64,000 nucleotides of DNA, from assembly GCF_000003815.2 (NCBI RefSeq), contig NC_049980.1:25998272-26062271 (forward strand), written 5' to 3'. A model generated the notes under the pieces. The model made no database searches. It saw nothing but the letters and a program-made list of their open reading frames with translations, and had not been told where the DNA came from. This DNA is from Branchiostoma floridae. Its lineage: Eukaryota > Chordata > Leptocardii > Amphioxiformes > Branchiostomatidae. Positions 1 through 10,174 of the stretch are shown in pieces (position 1 is the first letter of the stretch; the number at the start of each line of letters is the position of its first letter). Made by a program: the position numbers and the translations under genes.

Positions 1-121
1 AACGATTTGTACCTGTCAGGTCCGTAGTTAAAAATAATAGTCCGCCGATAATGCTACCGTGTGGAATTTGAAAAAAAAAATCACCTATAAAGAGTAGAGT
101 GATGTTGATCTTGAATTCTAG

Positions 122-1688
122 GCGGAGTACAGCCTGGTGTGCCGTGGAATAGAGTGGGAGCTGACTGATGTCTGCAGGCGGGAGGGTATCGGTATCATCC
201 CGTGGAGTCCACTCAAAGGGTGCGTTGAATAATCGTCATCGTTTAAGTCAATTGCTGTGAACCATTTCCAAGTTGACGAGAGTCATATGAAACGTTCAGC
301 AGGACATTCCACTCATCTTTTGGTGACAATGGCTGCTAATTTGGGGATGATGCCTGTTACTTTAGAGTTTTGTTTCATATTGCTTTATCCATGTAGCAAA
401 AAGAAAGTATTGATCATGAATCATTCATCCTGTAAGTGACGTCACTGTTAACGTTTATCTATTGATCAGAGGTCTGCTGACTGGGAAGTTCAAAAGAGAA
501 GCCGCTGCGCCCGAGGGAAGCAGAATCGCACACTCCACAAAGACTGGCCATACCTTCGAGGCGGCTCCGGATTTCGAGAAGGCCAAGAAAGATGACAAGA
601 CCTGGAACGTCCTTGATGTCATGAAGAAGGTTGCCGAAGCACACGGTAAGAGTAACATATGATATGTATCATCTTTCCATATTGTTATCCAACTCTATAT
701 GTATATCGGTACATCAGTTCCTACGGAAAGATACAATATTATCCTGTGTCAACATTGCCATGAGACTAGAACCATATCGACTTTTTTTCCCTTTCGAAGT
801 CAATAAGCATAGCTCAACTTTCATGCCACCAACACCGGTTACCGCAAAATGACATAGATTTATATTAATCGCCAGCGCTAGAATGTACTTTACCCTTCTG
901 AGCTACATTCTTGTATGGACTACCATCATCATCTTCTATGGACTACCCTGTGGGAGGAGAATACCGCAGTATCTGATAAGTGTTGAACTGATTATGACCG
1001 TTACTTTCAGGCAAGACTGTGGCGCAGGTGGCAATCCGCTGGCTGCTACAGAAGGACGTGGTGTCGTCTGTCATCATTGGCGCGAAAACTCTTCAGCAGC
1101 TGGAGGACAACATGGGCGCCTCCACTGGCTGGGAGATCACGGAGGAACAGGTAAGGGAGCTAACAGGCATTTCATTAAGTTCAATATCCACATTGCATTC
1201 AGCCCAGGAAAGCTAGTGCCAGGCAAGACAGTTTGACAGAATACCGTAAACGTGAATATTGTCCATTGAAAGTCAATGCAAACACAACGTGATGGCTATA
1301 ACGTCAGAACCTCTAAGTATTCCTCTCAACCCTTACCTGTGACTTGAGATCTAAGATAATGTGCTCATGATCAACGAGTGAGGAATCTTGAACGCACACA
1401 GGCATCATGATGATGGTGGCAGACCAGAAAGGCACTGCACAAAATGACATCACAGATGCTTGGGAATATTTGTGGTCGGGCTTTCTAGATCCAGACGAAT
1501 GTGTTTGTATTACAAGTAGTTTACTTTAATGAAGAGTAGGTTATTACATTTACCACTAACGTTGCCCTACGTTGACCATGTTCCAGATGGCAGAACTCGA
1601 CACTGTCAGTCAGATGGATGCATTCTACCCCTACAACATGATCAATTTTGCGAACAACGACAGGGTTAGGAAGAACATGTGTCAGTAA
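122..1688 (+). CDS. AKR copy A, 3' part only (exons 5-8)
   Basis: This is the downstream half of an NADPH-dependent aldo-keto reductase; exons 1-4 lie left of the window. Visible coding exons are 122-219, 470-645, 1011-1150 and 1587-1688 (stop TAA). All are bounded by AG/GT with phases identical to the other copies, and the frame is open throughout, so the copy looks functional. Exon 6 gives [18 protein letters not shown]. Exon 7 gives the cofactor-binding segment [19 protein letters not shown]. Exon 8 ends RVRKNMCQ. In exons 6 and 8 it is closest to copy B (DAFYPYNMI in exon 8), which sets A and B apart from C-F. Family role: reduction of aldehydes or ketones in the cytosol. The substrate cannot be told from sequence. 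Confidence 0.85.
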
Positions 1689-2124
1689 ACACGTGACACA
1701 GGACATCACTCTGTAGAGTGTCTACCTGCTGTACAACCCAGCTTAGGTCGACAGCACGGTTCAGAAGCTTTTATGAACGTCAACAGTGGTTTATCATACA
1801 TACTTGATTTTGGAATCCAGTTGCTTGAGTAACTGCTATTTGGCATGCCTTCTTACCTGGATGTCTAACCTTAATCGACGCATTATACATTATTGTTTGG
1901 ATGTAATTGTTTGAGTCACCATTCAGTCAACGATTATAGTGCATCTTGCAAACTTTGAACACCATGTTTTTAGTTCGTTCACGAGAGTTATTAATATGTT
2001 GATGTTCATACGTGTTTCTTTGCTTGACGGATGTAATGCTATCTTTCCTCGTGTTTATACCGGGCAGCATTCATTAGTACGGATGGCCATTACTGAGGGG
2101 ACTTGATATGCCTGCACTTGTCAA

Positions 2125-2134
2125 AATAAATAAA
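2125..2134 (+). promoter_or_regulatory. Poly(A) signal of AKR copy A
   Basis: Two overlapping AATAAA hexamers lie about 440 bases after the copy A stop. The 3' UTR resembles that of copy B, which has AATAAAGAGA in the matching place. Good candidate for the 3' end of this transcript. Confidence 0.5.
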
Positions 2135-2169
2135 GAGAAATCTCTCCAAAAGCATTGCCATATCTCTTT

Positions 2170-2580
2170 AATCTCTTAATCAAGACCAGCGTGTCCGGGT
2201 AAAAAAATGCAAAAAATCGAAGTTCTGCTGTAGTACCAAGATCACATACCAGGGTCCGAAAATCGACCTTGACCTTCGTATTATCAACACCTACCAACAT
2301 GCCAAATATCATTGTAATACATCCAGAAGTTCTAGAGTTTTGGCTTTTGCTGACCACAAATATATGGAAACACAGACAGACAAACAAATTTATAGACACA
2401 AAGACAGACGCATCAAAAACTATACCTCCATTTCTCATAGAGGTAACTATCTACAGTGGCATGCCATATGGAGTTGATTGCTACAAATACAATCTACATT
2501 ACAATTCCACGTCTTGGTAATTCAGTCTTATGTTAGGATATGTTTGAAAACGGTGTGAAAATGCCTAAAATGCCTCGTGA
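2170..2580. repeat. Duplicated intergenic block (copy 1)
   Basis: This stretch between AKR copies A and B matches about 17965-18330 upstream of copy D. Both share the order TCGAAGTTCTGCTG, CAGACAGACA-rich spacer, CTACAGTGGCATGCCATATG and TTTGAAAACGGT. It is part of the ancestral duplicated unit or an interspersed repeat carried with it. The copy near D runs directly into AKR exon 1. Confidence 0.6.
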
Positions 2581-2769
2581 CAGCGAAGAGATCCATGACC
2601 TTTCGGATTTTTACCACAATCTAAAATTTTCATTTTAATTTCTGTTTGGAGACAGTGCTCAGGTGTAGTACCAGTACAAAACCAGTTTTTCTTGTTGGAC
2701 TCAGGTGAGCACGGGTGTGCCGTCGACACTCGCTCACCGGGTACAGGTGCAGGCAGAGGTCAAAGGTCG

Positions 2770-2775
2770 TATAAG
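2770..2775 (+). promoter_or_regulatory. TATA-like element of AKR copy B
   Basis: A TATAAG motif lies 50 bases before the start codon, inside a proximal block (AAGGTCGTATA then GTATAACCGCACTTA) that is conserved at the same distance in copy F and in diverged form in copy E. Conservation of block and spacing is the evidence for a core promoter; no transcription start is mapped. Confidence 0.45.
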
Positions 2776-2819
2776 CGCTATAAGGAAGTATAACCGCACT
2801 TACTAGTACTTAAGTCAAC

Positions 2820-5800
2820 ATGGCCGACAAGACTGAGTACCGATTCCTAGGCGGCAGCGGTTTGAAGGTGTCCAACATCTGCCTGGGCACCATGACGTTT
2901 GGAGACTGGGTGAGTGCGAAGACGTAGACCGTGCTCTGTGTGGGTGCGTGGGTGAGAGTTCCGAGGAGTTATGAGAGATTTCTTATTGGGAGGTTTGTGT
3001 GTGTGTGTGTGTTTTTTTTTTGGGGGGGGGGGGGGGGGGTGTTGTAGGTGTGTTGTATTTACTGTAATTCTTGATTTTATAGCGGTAACTTAATTTTAGC
3101 GTTTTTAGCGCCCACTAGTCGAGCGCTAAATTTTCATTACGCGACTTTTTCATTACGCGGATACACCCCCCTCCCTCTAATGTCGCGGCACCGATTTCTG
3201 GTTTTGTTATATACGGTCACGATCTAACTCTTATCCTTTACAAAAACGTGCACACAGTACACTAGAAATTCACACAGGAACAAGAATTTCGTCAATCTTC
3301 AAGAAATAAAGCATATGTTTAAATGGAAAGTTTGTCGTCATTTCTTTTACAAAATGCAGTGAATGCATGCTGACGTAAACAACACAAATTCGTTACGAGC
3401 TGAGCTGCATATTTACACAGCTTATTTTATCAATATTATTCTAACGTTACGCTACGATTTAGAAGTTTGTCCATAAAATATACAATATAGTTACGAAATT
3501 CACGTTGTGCTACGATGTTACACAAGACTTAGAAAATATCGGCGTCATCTTAGCGTGCAGACAACAACAGCAAAAATGGACCGTGCTCTGTGTGGGTGCG
3601 TGGGTGAGAGTTCCGAGGAGTTATGAGAGATTTCTTATTGGGAGGTTTGTGTGTGTGGTTTTTTTTGGGGGGGGGGGGGGGGGGGGGGTCATTCAACTTT
3701 TTGCCTAGTCACGACAGTTGAAGGTTTTATAACCAAACGGAATAATTGTGGCAATAAAAACTAATGCCATGGCGACGGTTTTATTGTTTTCAAGTATTAT
3801 TGATTGTTGTTGTAGGTGTGTTGTATTTACTAGTATGTTAGATCCTTTCACCTGGCTGTGTGTATGAAGACTGTTTTACGACATGAATTTAGGACATTGC
3901 TGAAGAAAAGCGACCTCTTGTGACGAGTGGCCTATCATAAATGTTTGTGATTGATTATACAAATGAGGTCCTCATTTGCATAAAAGATATCAGTTGATCA
4001 TCTTCTTTACCTAAATAACAATGTGTTCAAAGTATGAAAGTCTTTGCAAAGAAATCTATTGTCTCATAAATTATGTAAATGAGACCAAAAATTGCATGAC
4101 TTACGTCCACATGTTCAACTTAACGTACATGTTGTTGCCAAATATCGCAAGAATGCAGTTTTCATCATTAAACACTATAATATCAATTTCTCAATTTCTT
4201 TATTATGTAAATTAGGCAACAATTTGCATAATTGATGTCTATCGATATTTCTCTCTTTTCTACGTATATACAACATGTATGACATGTGTCCTAGTAGTAA
4301 TTAGATACTGTGCTTAGTAAACTGTGCTCATTAATTGTGCAAATTAGCCCCTAGTTTGCATTGATAGCCCTTATTCGTGAAAGGCATCTCCCAAGTTATC
4401 TACATATGAAAAATTACGATGATCCGTCAACCCCTTCCCGAGTTATTCCCTTCCAAAAGGATGGTGCATTTGCGAACGCGCAGACGAATTGCAATAGAAT
4501 TTTGGGAATTTTTGCCACTTAATATATACTTAACAGCATGTCTGATATTTCTCTCTTTTTGAGTTACATATAGCATATTTTGAGCCTTCTAACACCAAAT
4601 ACAGCGTAGTTATAATTATGCAAATAAGCCCCTGATTTGCATAGTTAGCATTTCATTCCGTAAGGTATCTCTGAAGCTATCTATTCCAAATATAAAGAAG
4701 ATCCGTCAATTCATTCCCGAGTTATTCCACTCTAAAAGGATGATGCAACTAAAGTTCCTGACATGCCTGTAGAAAAATTCCTGAAATTTTGGGAAGCCTT
4801 GTCAAACGGTCAAAAAGTATACATTTAGGCTTGCTTGTCCCTAAGGCGTCGCAAAAAGACTGCTTGTGAAGACGCGTGGGTACGTAAACCCAGTGTAAAC
4901 ATGTGTTTTGATGAAGACATTGACTGTGTTGGTCCTGTCAGCTTTTGCCCGGCCAGTGCGACGAAGCGGCCTCTCATGCCATCCTGGATCGCTACGTGGA
5001 GCTGGGAGGGAACTTCATCGATACTGCAGACGTGTATGGAGAAGGCAGGTCTGAAGAAATCATAGGAAGCTGGTTGGAAAAGTAAGTGCAGTTAAAATTG
5101 TATTCAACAACCACACAAGGGACCTTGTGATGAGAAATATAATTCTTAATTTTGTACCATTTTCTGCTTGAAGATAGAACAAGAGGCTAAAAAAAACGGA
5201 TGAAGTTTTTATTTCATTTAAAAATCGGCATTCCTTGTCCAAGTGTAAGGAGATATGGCGGTCGTGGTCATGTTGTCCATGTTGGTCATGAGTCAGTCCA
5301 AACAGCAATCTTCCAGGTTTCACATGATAACAAGACTAAGAAAGAGCGTTGTTTGATGTTGTCCGAAAGGTCAATTATCTGGAGACTATGCTACTCGTAT
5401 ATTCCAGGCAGCAGCGAGAGAAGTTTGTGGTGGCCACTAAAGTTCGCTTCGGCAAGGGCATTAACGGGGTAGGACTAAGCCGCCATCACATCATGCAGTC
5501 CATAGACGACAGTCTGCGCAGGCTCCGTACGGACTATGTGGACCTGTACCAGGTAAGTAGATTTGTTCTTCTTCATCTCATCAACATACTTAAGAACCTC
5601 ACACAGCAGAGGCTTTATGTTCTATCAAATCAGCTTCGTCATCTACGTCGACCTCCTTATCAATGTCATGGAATTTCGACATGCCCATGCAATGTTTCAA
5701 GACACCTTTTTAACCGACGATATGCTTGAAAATTAGAAGCTGGGCGGCTGTATCCTCGTGCGCAGCCTTTCAAAGACATTTGAACTAAACAGATTCTTTC

Positions 5801-8118
5801 TCGACAAACACGTGTGCATAAAATCGCCATTTTGTTAGACTGTAACAACGTCTGCTTCACACTGACAATGATCTTTGCAGGTTGTTGAATCGACCATCCT
5901 ATCGCAGCTTCGACCAGTTTGATATTATGGTGATTACATCTGTCAGTGATGTTTACTAGTTTGTATTGTATTGTATATTCGGTAGGGTAAACCGCCTCGT
6001 GGCGTAACACCCTAGGTTTGTATGCATGAGACGCATAAGTACTAGTGTATCAAGACAGATTTGATTGATCTACTCACACCGTGAGGACATGTACACCCAC
6101 TCTTTTTTATTAGCGTGCTAGAGGTGTTGCTTTCCTCTACGCCCTTCTCTATAAACTACATGGTTTTGAATGGTAGAGCTGTTGGATATAACTCAGTTAT
6201 TTACAAACCCATCATGTATGATCTCATTCTAGATCCATATGTGGGACGAGGCTGTCCCCATCGAAGAGACCCTGTCGGCTCTGAATGACCTGGTGCGCGC
6301 AGGGAAGGTGCGCTACCTGGGCGCCAGTAACGTCAAAGGCTGGCAGCTGCAGAAGATTGTTGAGCTGAGCAAATCCATGGGACTCAACAAGTGGATATCT
6401 CTTCAGGTGCGACATTTTTGGGGTTTAGAACAAGCTGTCTAAATAGGAGTTTGCATCGGTCATATTTGGCTCTTGGCTTTATCTGTGCAAGTCCAACGTG
6501 AAATGAATAGCCCACCGTTTGTGTGACCTATGAATTTTGAAAAAGCATCACCTATATCATTAAAGATAATGAATCTTAATTCCAGGCGGAGTACAGCCTG
6601 TTGTGCCGTGGGATAGAGTGGGAGCTGACTGACGTCTGCAGGCGGGAGGGTATCGGGATCATCCCGTGGAGTCCGCTCAGAGGGTGCGCACGGTGCTTAT
6701 AGTCCTTCAACATGAAATGATGAATCCATTTCATACATCCTTTTTCTTCGACATCGGTGGATAAGATAGGAAATGATGACTATTGATTTGATATTGTCTT
6801 GATAATGATCATTTCATCAGTAAAGAGAAAGCATTGCCGAATTTGCGCTGTACATTTTGACTTTTGAACAGAGGCCTGCTGACTGGGAAGTTCAAAAGAG
6901 AAGCCGATGCGCCAGAGGGAACCAGAATCGAGCACGTCACAAAGAAGGGAATGATTTTCGAGGGGGTCCCGGATTTCAAGAAGGTCAAGAAAGATGACAA
7001 GACATGGGACATCCTTGATGTCCTGAAGAAGGTTGCTGATGCACACGGTAAGAGTAAAATTTGTAGTACAGTACATGTATCAACATAGTACATAATGGTG
7101 CCAAATTGTAATTATAAGAGCATGTATATGGTCTCGTTGCCGACGAATCGGCTACCCAAGGTCGTAGAAAAATTAAAGGGGTACGGTATAATTACTGGTG
7201 GTACTAGTTAAGTCATTGTGTAACTTTAATTCCATCGGTTCCAATGGAATTCCTCATCGATCACTGGCACTAGAGTAGCGCATTGTCAGTAGAGCTGTTC
7301 ATACAGACTTAATCAGCAGCTGGTTGCCCAAAAGGACATCTGTCATCGCATGTGCCAGAATTGGTTTTATCCCTGGTCGGAACTGCATCTTTGTGTTGAA
7401 TACAACATGGGCCAGAAGGGAAAATCCTTGCTATAGATCTGATCATGTTTGAAAATTTCAGGTAAAACCCCGGCGCAGGTTGCAATCCGCTGGCTACTAC
7501 AGAAGGACGTGGTGTCGTCTGTCATCATTGGCGCGAAAACTCTTCAGCAGCTGGAGGACAACATGGGCGCCTCCACTGGCTGGGAGATCACGGAGGAAAC
7601 AGTGAGGGAGCTAACAGGCATTTCATTAAGCTCAATATCCACATTGCATTTAGTCAGCCCAGGAAAGCTAGTGCCAGGCACGACAGTTTGACAGAATACC
7701 GTACACGTAAATATTGTCTATACAAACAAAACGTGATGGATATAACGTCAGAACTGCTCAACATCAACCTTTGACTTGAGATCTAAGATGATGTGCTAAA
7801 GCACGCGAGAAATATTGAACTCACGCAGGCATCGTAATGATAATGGCGGACCGGAAAGACAATGCACAAATCCACATTGCAGATGCTTGGGAATATTTGC
7901 GGTCAGGTCTTCAAGATTCAAACAAATGTGTTTTGTATTACAAGTGGATTATTGCCATTAGAAGAGAAAGTTATTACATTTATTACTAACGTTACTCTTC
8001 TTTGATCATGTTCCAGATGGCTGAGCTCGACACTGTGAGCCAGATGGACGCGTTCTACCCCTACAACATGATCAAAAGGCGGAACAAGGACAGGGTGAGG
8101 AAGAACATGTGTCAGTAA
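2820..8118 (+). CDS. Aldo-keto reductase copy B, complete (8 exons)
   Basis: Coding exons are 2820-2909, 4957-5081, 5408-5552, 6233-6406, 6586-6683, 6872-7047, 7462-7601 and 8017-8118, 1050 bp for 349 residues. Every junction is GT..AG and the phases are 0,2,0,0,2,1,0. The protein is a TIM-barrel AKR. The N-terminal strand pair is [36 protein letters not shown] holds D52 and Y57, VVATKV holds K83, and DLYQIHMWDE holds H122: the full catalytic tetrad. [10 protein letters not shown] follows, and [16 protein letters not shown] is the NADP-binding segment. The closest family by eye is the YajO/aryl-alcohol-dehydrogenase-like AKRs, not vertebrate AKR1. The start is fixed by MADKTEYRF, shared by the other copies. 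Exon 7 ends EET where A, D, E and F have EEQ. The physiological substrate is unknown. Confidence 0.9.
2926..3830. repeat. Internal duplication with poly-G tracts in intron 1 of copy B
   Basis: About 80 bases starting GACCGTGCTCTGTGTGGG at 2926 recur almost exactly at 3579, each followed by a GT-rich tract and 18-22 G residues (3023-3040 and 3667-3688). The motif TGTAGGTGTGTTGTATTTACT also occurs twice, near 3044 and 3813. The two copies bracket about 0.5 kb of extra sequence. Confidence 0.65.
3080..3185. repeat. Interspersed GCGGTAACTTAATTTTAGCG-type repeat
   Basis: The run GCGGTAACTTAATTTTAGCG, then AGCGCTAAATTTTCATTACGCG, has the alternating CGCG/AATT composition of a non-autonomous inverted-repeat element. 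It resembles the element at 38653-38805 in TMEM65. Family identity is not known. Confidence 0.4.
3830..4830. repeat. AT-rich ~1 kb block shared with copy D intron 1
   Basis: This block matches about 18620-19650 in copy D at high identity. It carries many ATTTGCAT/ATGCAAAT octamers, short palindromes such as CAAATGAGGTCCTCATTTG, and the phrase GATCCGTCAA twice. Copies C, E and F lack it in intron 1. It is either a mobile element present before duplication or one copied with the gene. Confidence 0.65.
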
Positions 8119-8422
8119 ACACGTGTGGTACAGGACATCACTCTGTACAACTCAGCGTGATTCGGCAGCATGGTTCAGCATCTTGTATGAACGTCAGCAG
8201 TACATACACATAATTGTTAGGACATAATTGTTTGAGTCAAACGTCTATTTCTAGTTAACGTTACTGCATCTAATATGAGGGAACCTGTACATGTAGTCAG
8301 TTCGTACACAACGACCATCAAAATGTTGCTGCCCGTAACGTTACGTGTTTCCCTGCTGCATAGATGTAATACCTTAATCTTGTTGAAAGCAGACAGAAAT
8401 CATTTACTGTGGATGGTAAGCA

Positions 8423-8460
8423 CAGTAGTAAAACACTGTGCAATGAGTGTTTTACTACTG
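8423..8460 (+). other. Perfect 15-bp stem-loop in copy B 3' region
   Basis: CAGTAGTAAAACACT (8423-8437) and its exact reverse complement (8446-8460) flank an 8-base loop. It lies between the stop codon and the poly(A) signal of copy B, so it would fold in the transcript. Confidence 0.7.
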
Positions 8461-8959
8461 AGTATAAAACACTTGAAATACGTATACGTACTTGGAAAAA
8501 TGTCAGTGGTGTCATTTTTATTAATTTACGAGAACCCAGGCCCAGTCCCCGGTCCTTGTCTGACCTCAAACGTGGCCACCGCGTGTCCATTCTTGCCTAT
8601 TCACACTTCCGCCCACCGACACCGGGGCTCTCATTCTGTCTCGCGGGAAGCGAGGGGCACGAGACTCGCTCCCCGGTTTTCGACTCACCGCCAACCCCTT
8701 ATCTCCTCCAATTTCCTTACCATAGATAAATTGTAGCATTTGCAGTTACGTAGAGTTGTCTTCATGATTAGTTTGTGTTCATATGTTATGATGTTGAAGG
8801 CTCGTTCTACTGACCTTTATCGATGTTATGGGCGTGTTTCTGTGGAAAAGTACGAGAATAAATCTTTTCACTTTTGTTTGCCAAACGCGTTTCGACTCCA
8901 GTTGCTTACAGTTAATTACTTAGATGATTAGACGTATCCGTTCTACTTGCAGATGATCA

Positions 8960-8965
8960 AATAAA
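8960..8965 (+). promoter_or_regulatory. Poly(A) signal of AKR copy B
   Basis: AATAAA followed by GAGACGAGACTCC sits about 840 bases after the stop, in the same context as the copy A signal. Confidence 0.5.
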
Positions 8966-9332
8966 GAGACGAGACTCCAACAGCTTTGTCATATCTCTGT
9001 ATTGGCTCCGTTAGTAGTGCCTTATACGATTGTGATATTCAAGCGCCCTTTATGCCATGGCTAGTGCTGTTGGTCATCAACGCACAGACTAGCAAACCAA
9101 ATGAGACCCTATTTTAAGACCCTGTAACGGGACACCATCTGGAGATTAACACTGCACGATCGAGGTAATTATGTTTTTGCAAGTGATACATGTTCTAAGA
9201 CATTCCAAACAACGATTACGACATCGGTGGATAATTATGCTTATTGCATTAAAATCGTTTTGATATCATTCCACCAACTCATCAAAAAACAAAATACCAC
9301 CGAATTCGCGCTGTACATTTCGTCTTTTGAAC

Positions 9333-9382
9333 AGGGGTCTGCTGACTGGAAAGTTCAAAATAGAAGCCGATGCGACCACCTG
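9333..9382 (+). pseudogene. Solo exon-6 relic of an AKR gene
   Basis: The sequence TTTTGAACAG then GGTCTGCTGACTGG.. reads [13 protein letters not shown], the start of AKR exon 6, and breaks off after about 45 bases. The upstream 110 bases also match intron 5 of copy B (CGACATCGGTGGATAA, GCGCTGTACATTT). No other exon of this copy is found nearby, so it is the stub of a deleted or unequally crossed-over gene. Confidence 0.75.
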
Positions 9383-10174
9383 TACATAGAGACAGATTTC
9401 TGTTATCCCGGAGCCGCAGTAATGCCCTTTGTTTTGGGGCCCAGAGGCCTTTCGGCTTTTGACAACAATACATGGTTGAAGACAATGCACAGGTGATTAT
9501 GGGTGTAGCGAGGTCGACGCAGTGCCCGCCGGATACAAGTGAACGAAAAGTGAACCTAATCTTCAAGTTAAGTAGCATGATTTGTTCGGACTCTGTCCGT
9601 TAAGTACTCTAACGTTACTAAATACTAGTACTACTCTACTCTAAGGTTTCTCGCCTCCCCGAACAACATGCGTGTTGTGGATATATTGGGACTAACCATA
9701 TCACACAAAACGTCACTGACACGAAGCAATATAGTACATCTACTCTACTATACTCTCGACTCTACATCTACTTGGAGACTCTTCTTAAGATGATTGTAAT
9801 GGAGTGAAAGGGTAAGAAGCACGTGACCATCTATATCTGGGGTACTGGATCGCGCAGTGAAGTGCACAGACATTCTAAACCCGTATAAGGGATCGTATCA
9901 GGTATAATACCTATTGAGTACTGTGACAAAGACACACGGACAACTTGAACAAGACACTGGTTCTCCCCATAACCCCCCTTGCTCCCATCCAATAGGATTC
10001 AATGGCAGCTGGGATATAATGTTACGACCTAGCGATCGTTGACCCGCCGTCGCCGACTGGTGACCCGTGTGTCTTGTACGTACATACCGCTTATGTGCAC
10101 TGTGGTCTGTCTCATTCGTACTGGTGTTTTTGGGTCAGGTGTGGAGCTCTTTCGTAAAACAGTACAAAGTGGAC

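Noticed and set aside
2170-2580. Possible coding exon for copy B upstream of MADKTEYRF
   Set aside because: It matches a non-coding repeat near copy D, has no consistent frame between the copies, and the MADKTE start is conserved in four genes.
2820-8118. Naming the AKR genes as potassium-channel beta subunits (KCNAB)
   Set aside because: KCNAB proteins share the fold, but these proteins have a DLYQIH catalytic histidine block, a different loop after GLLTGKFK and a different C terminus.
8275-8736. 153-codon + frame after AKR copy B
   Set aside because: Lies in the 3' UTR, low-complexity composition and no family motif.
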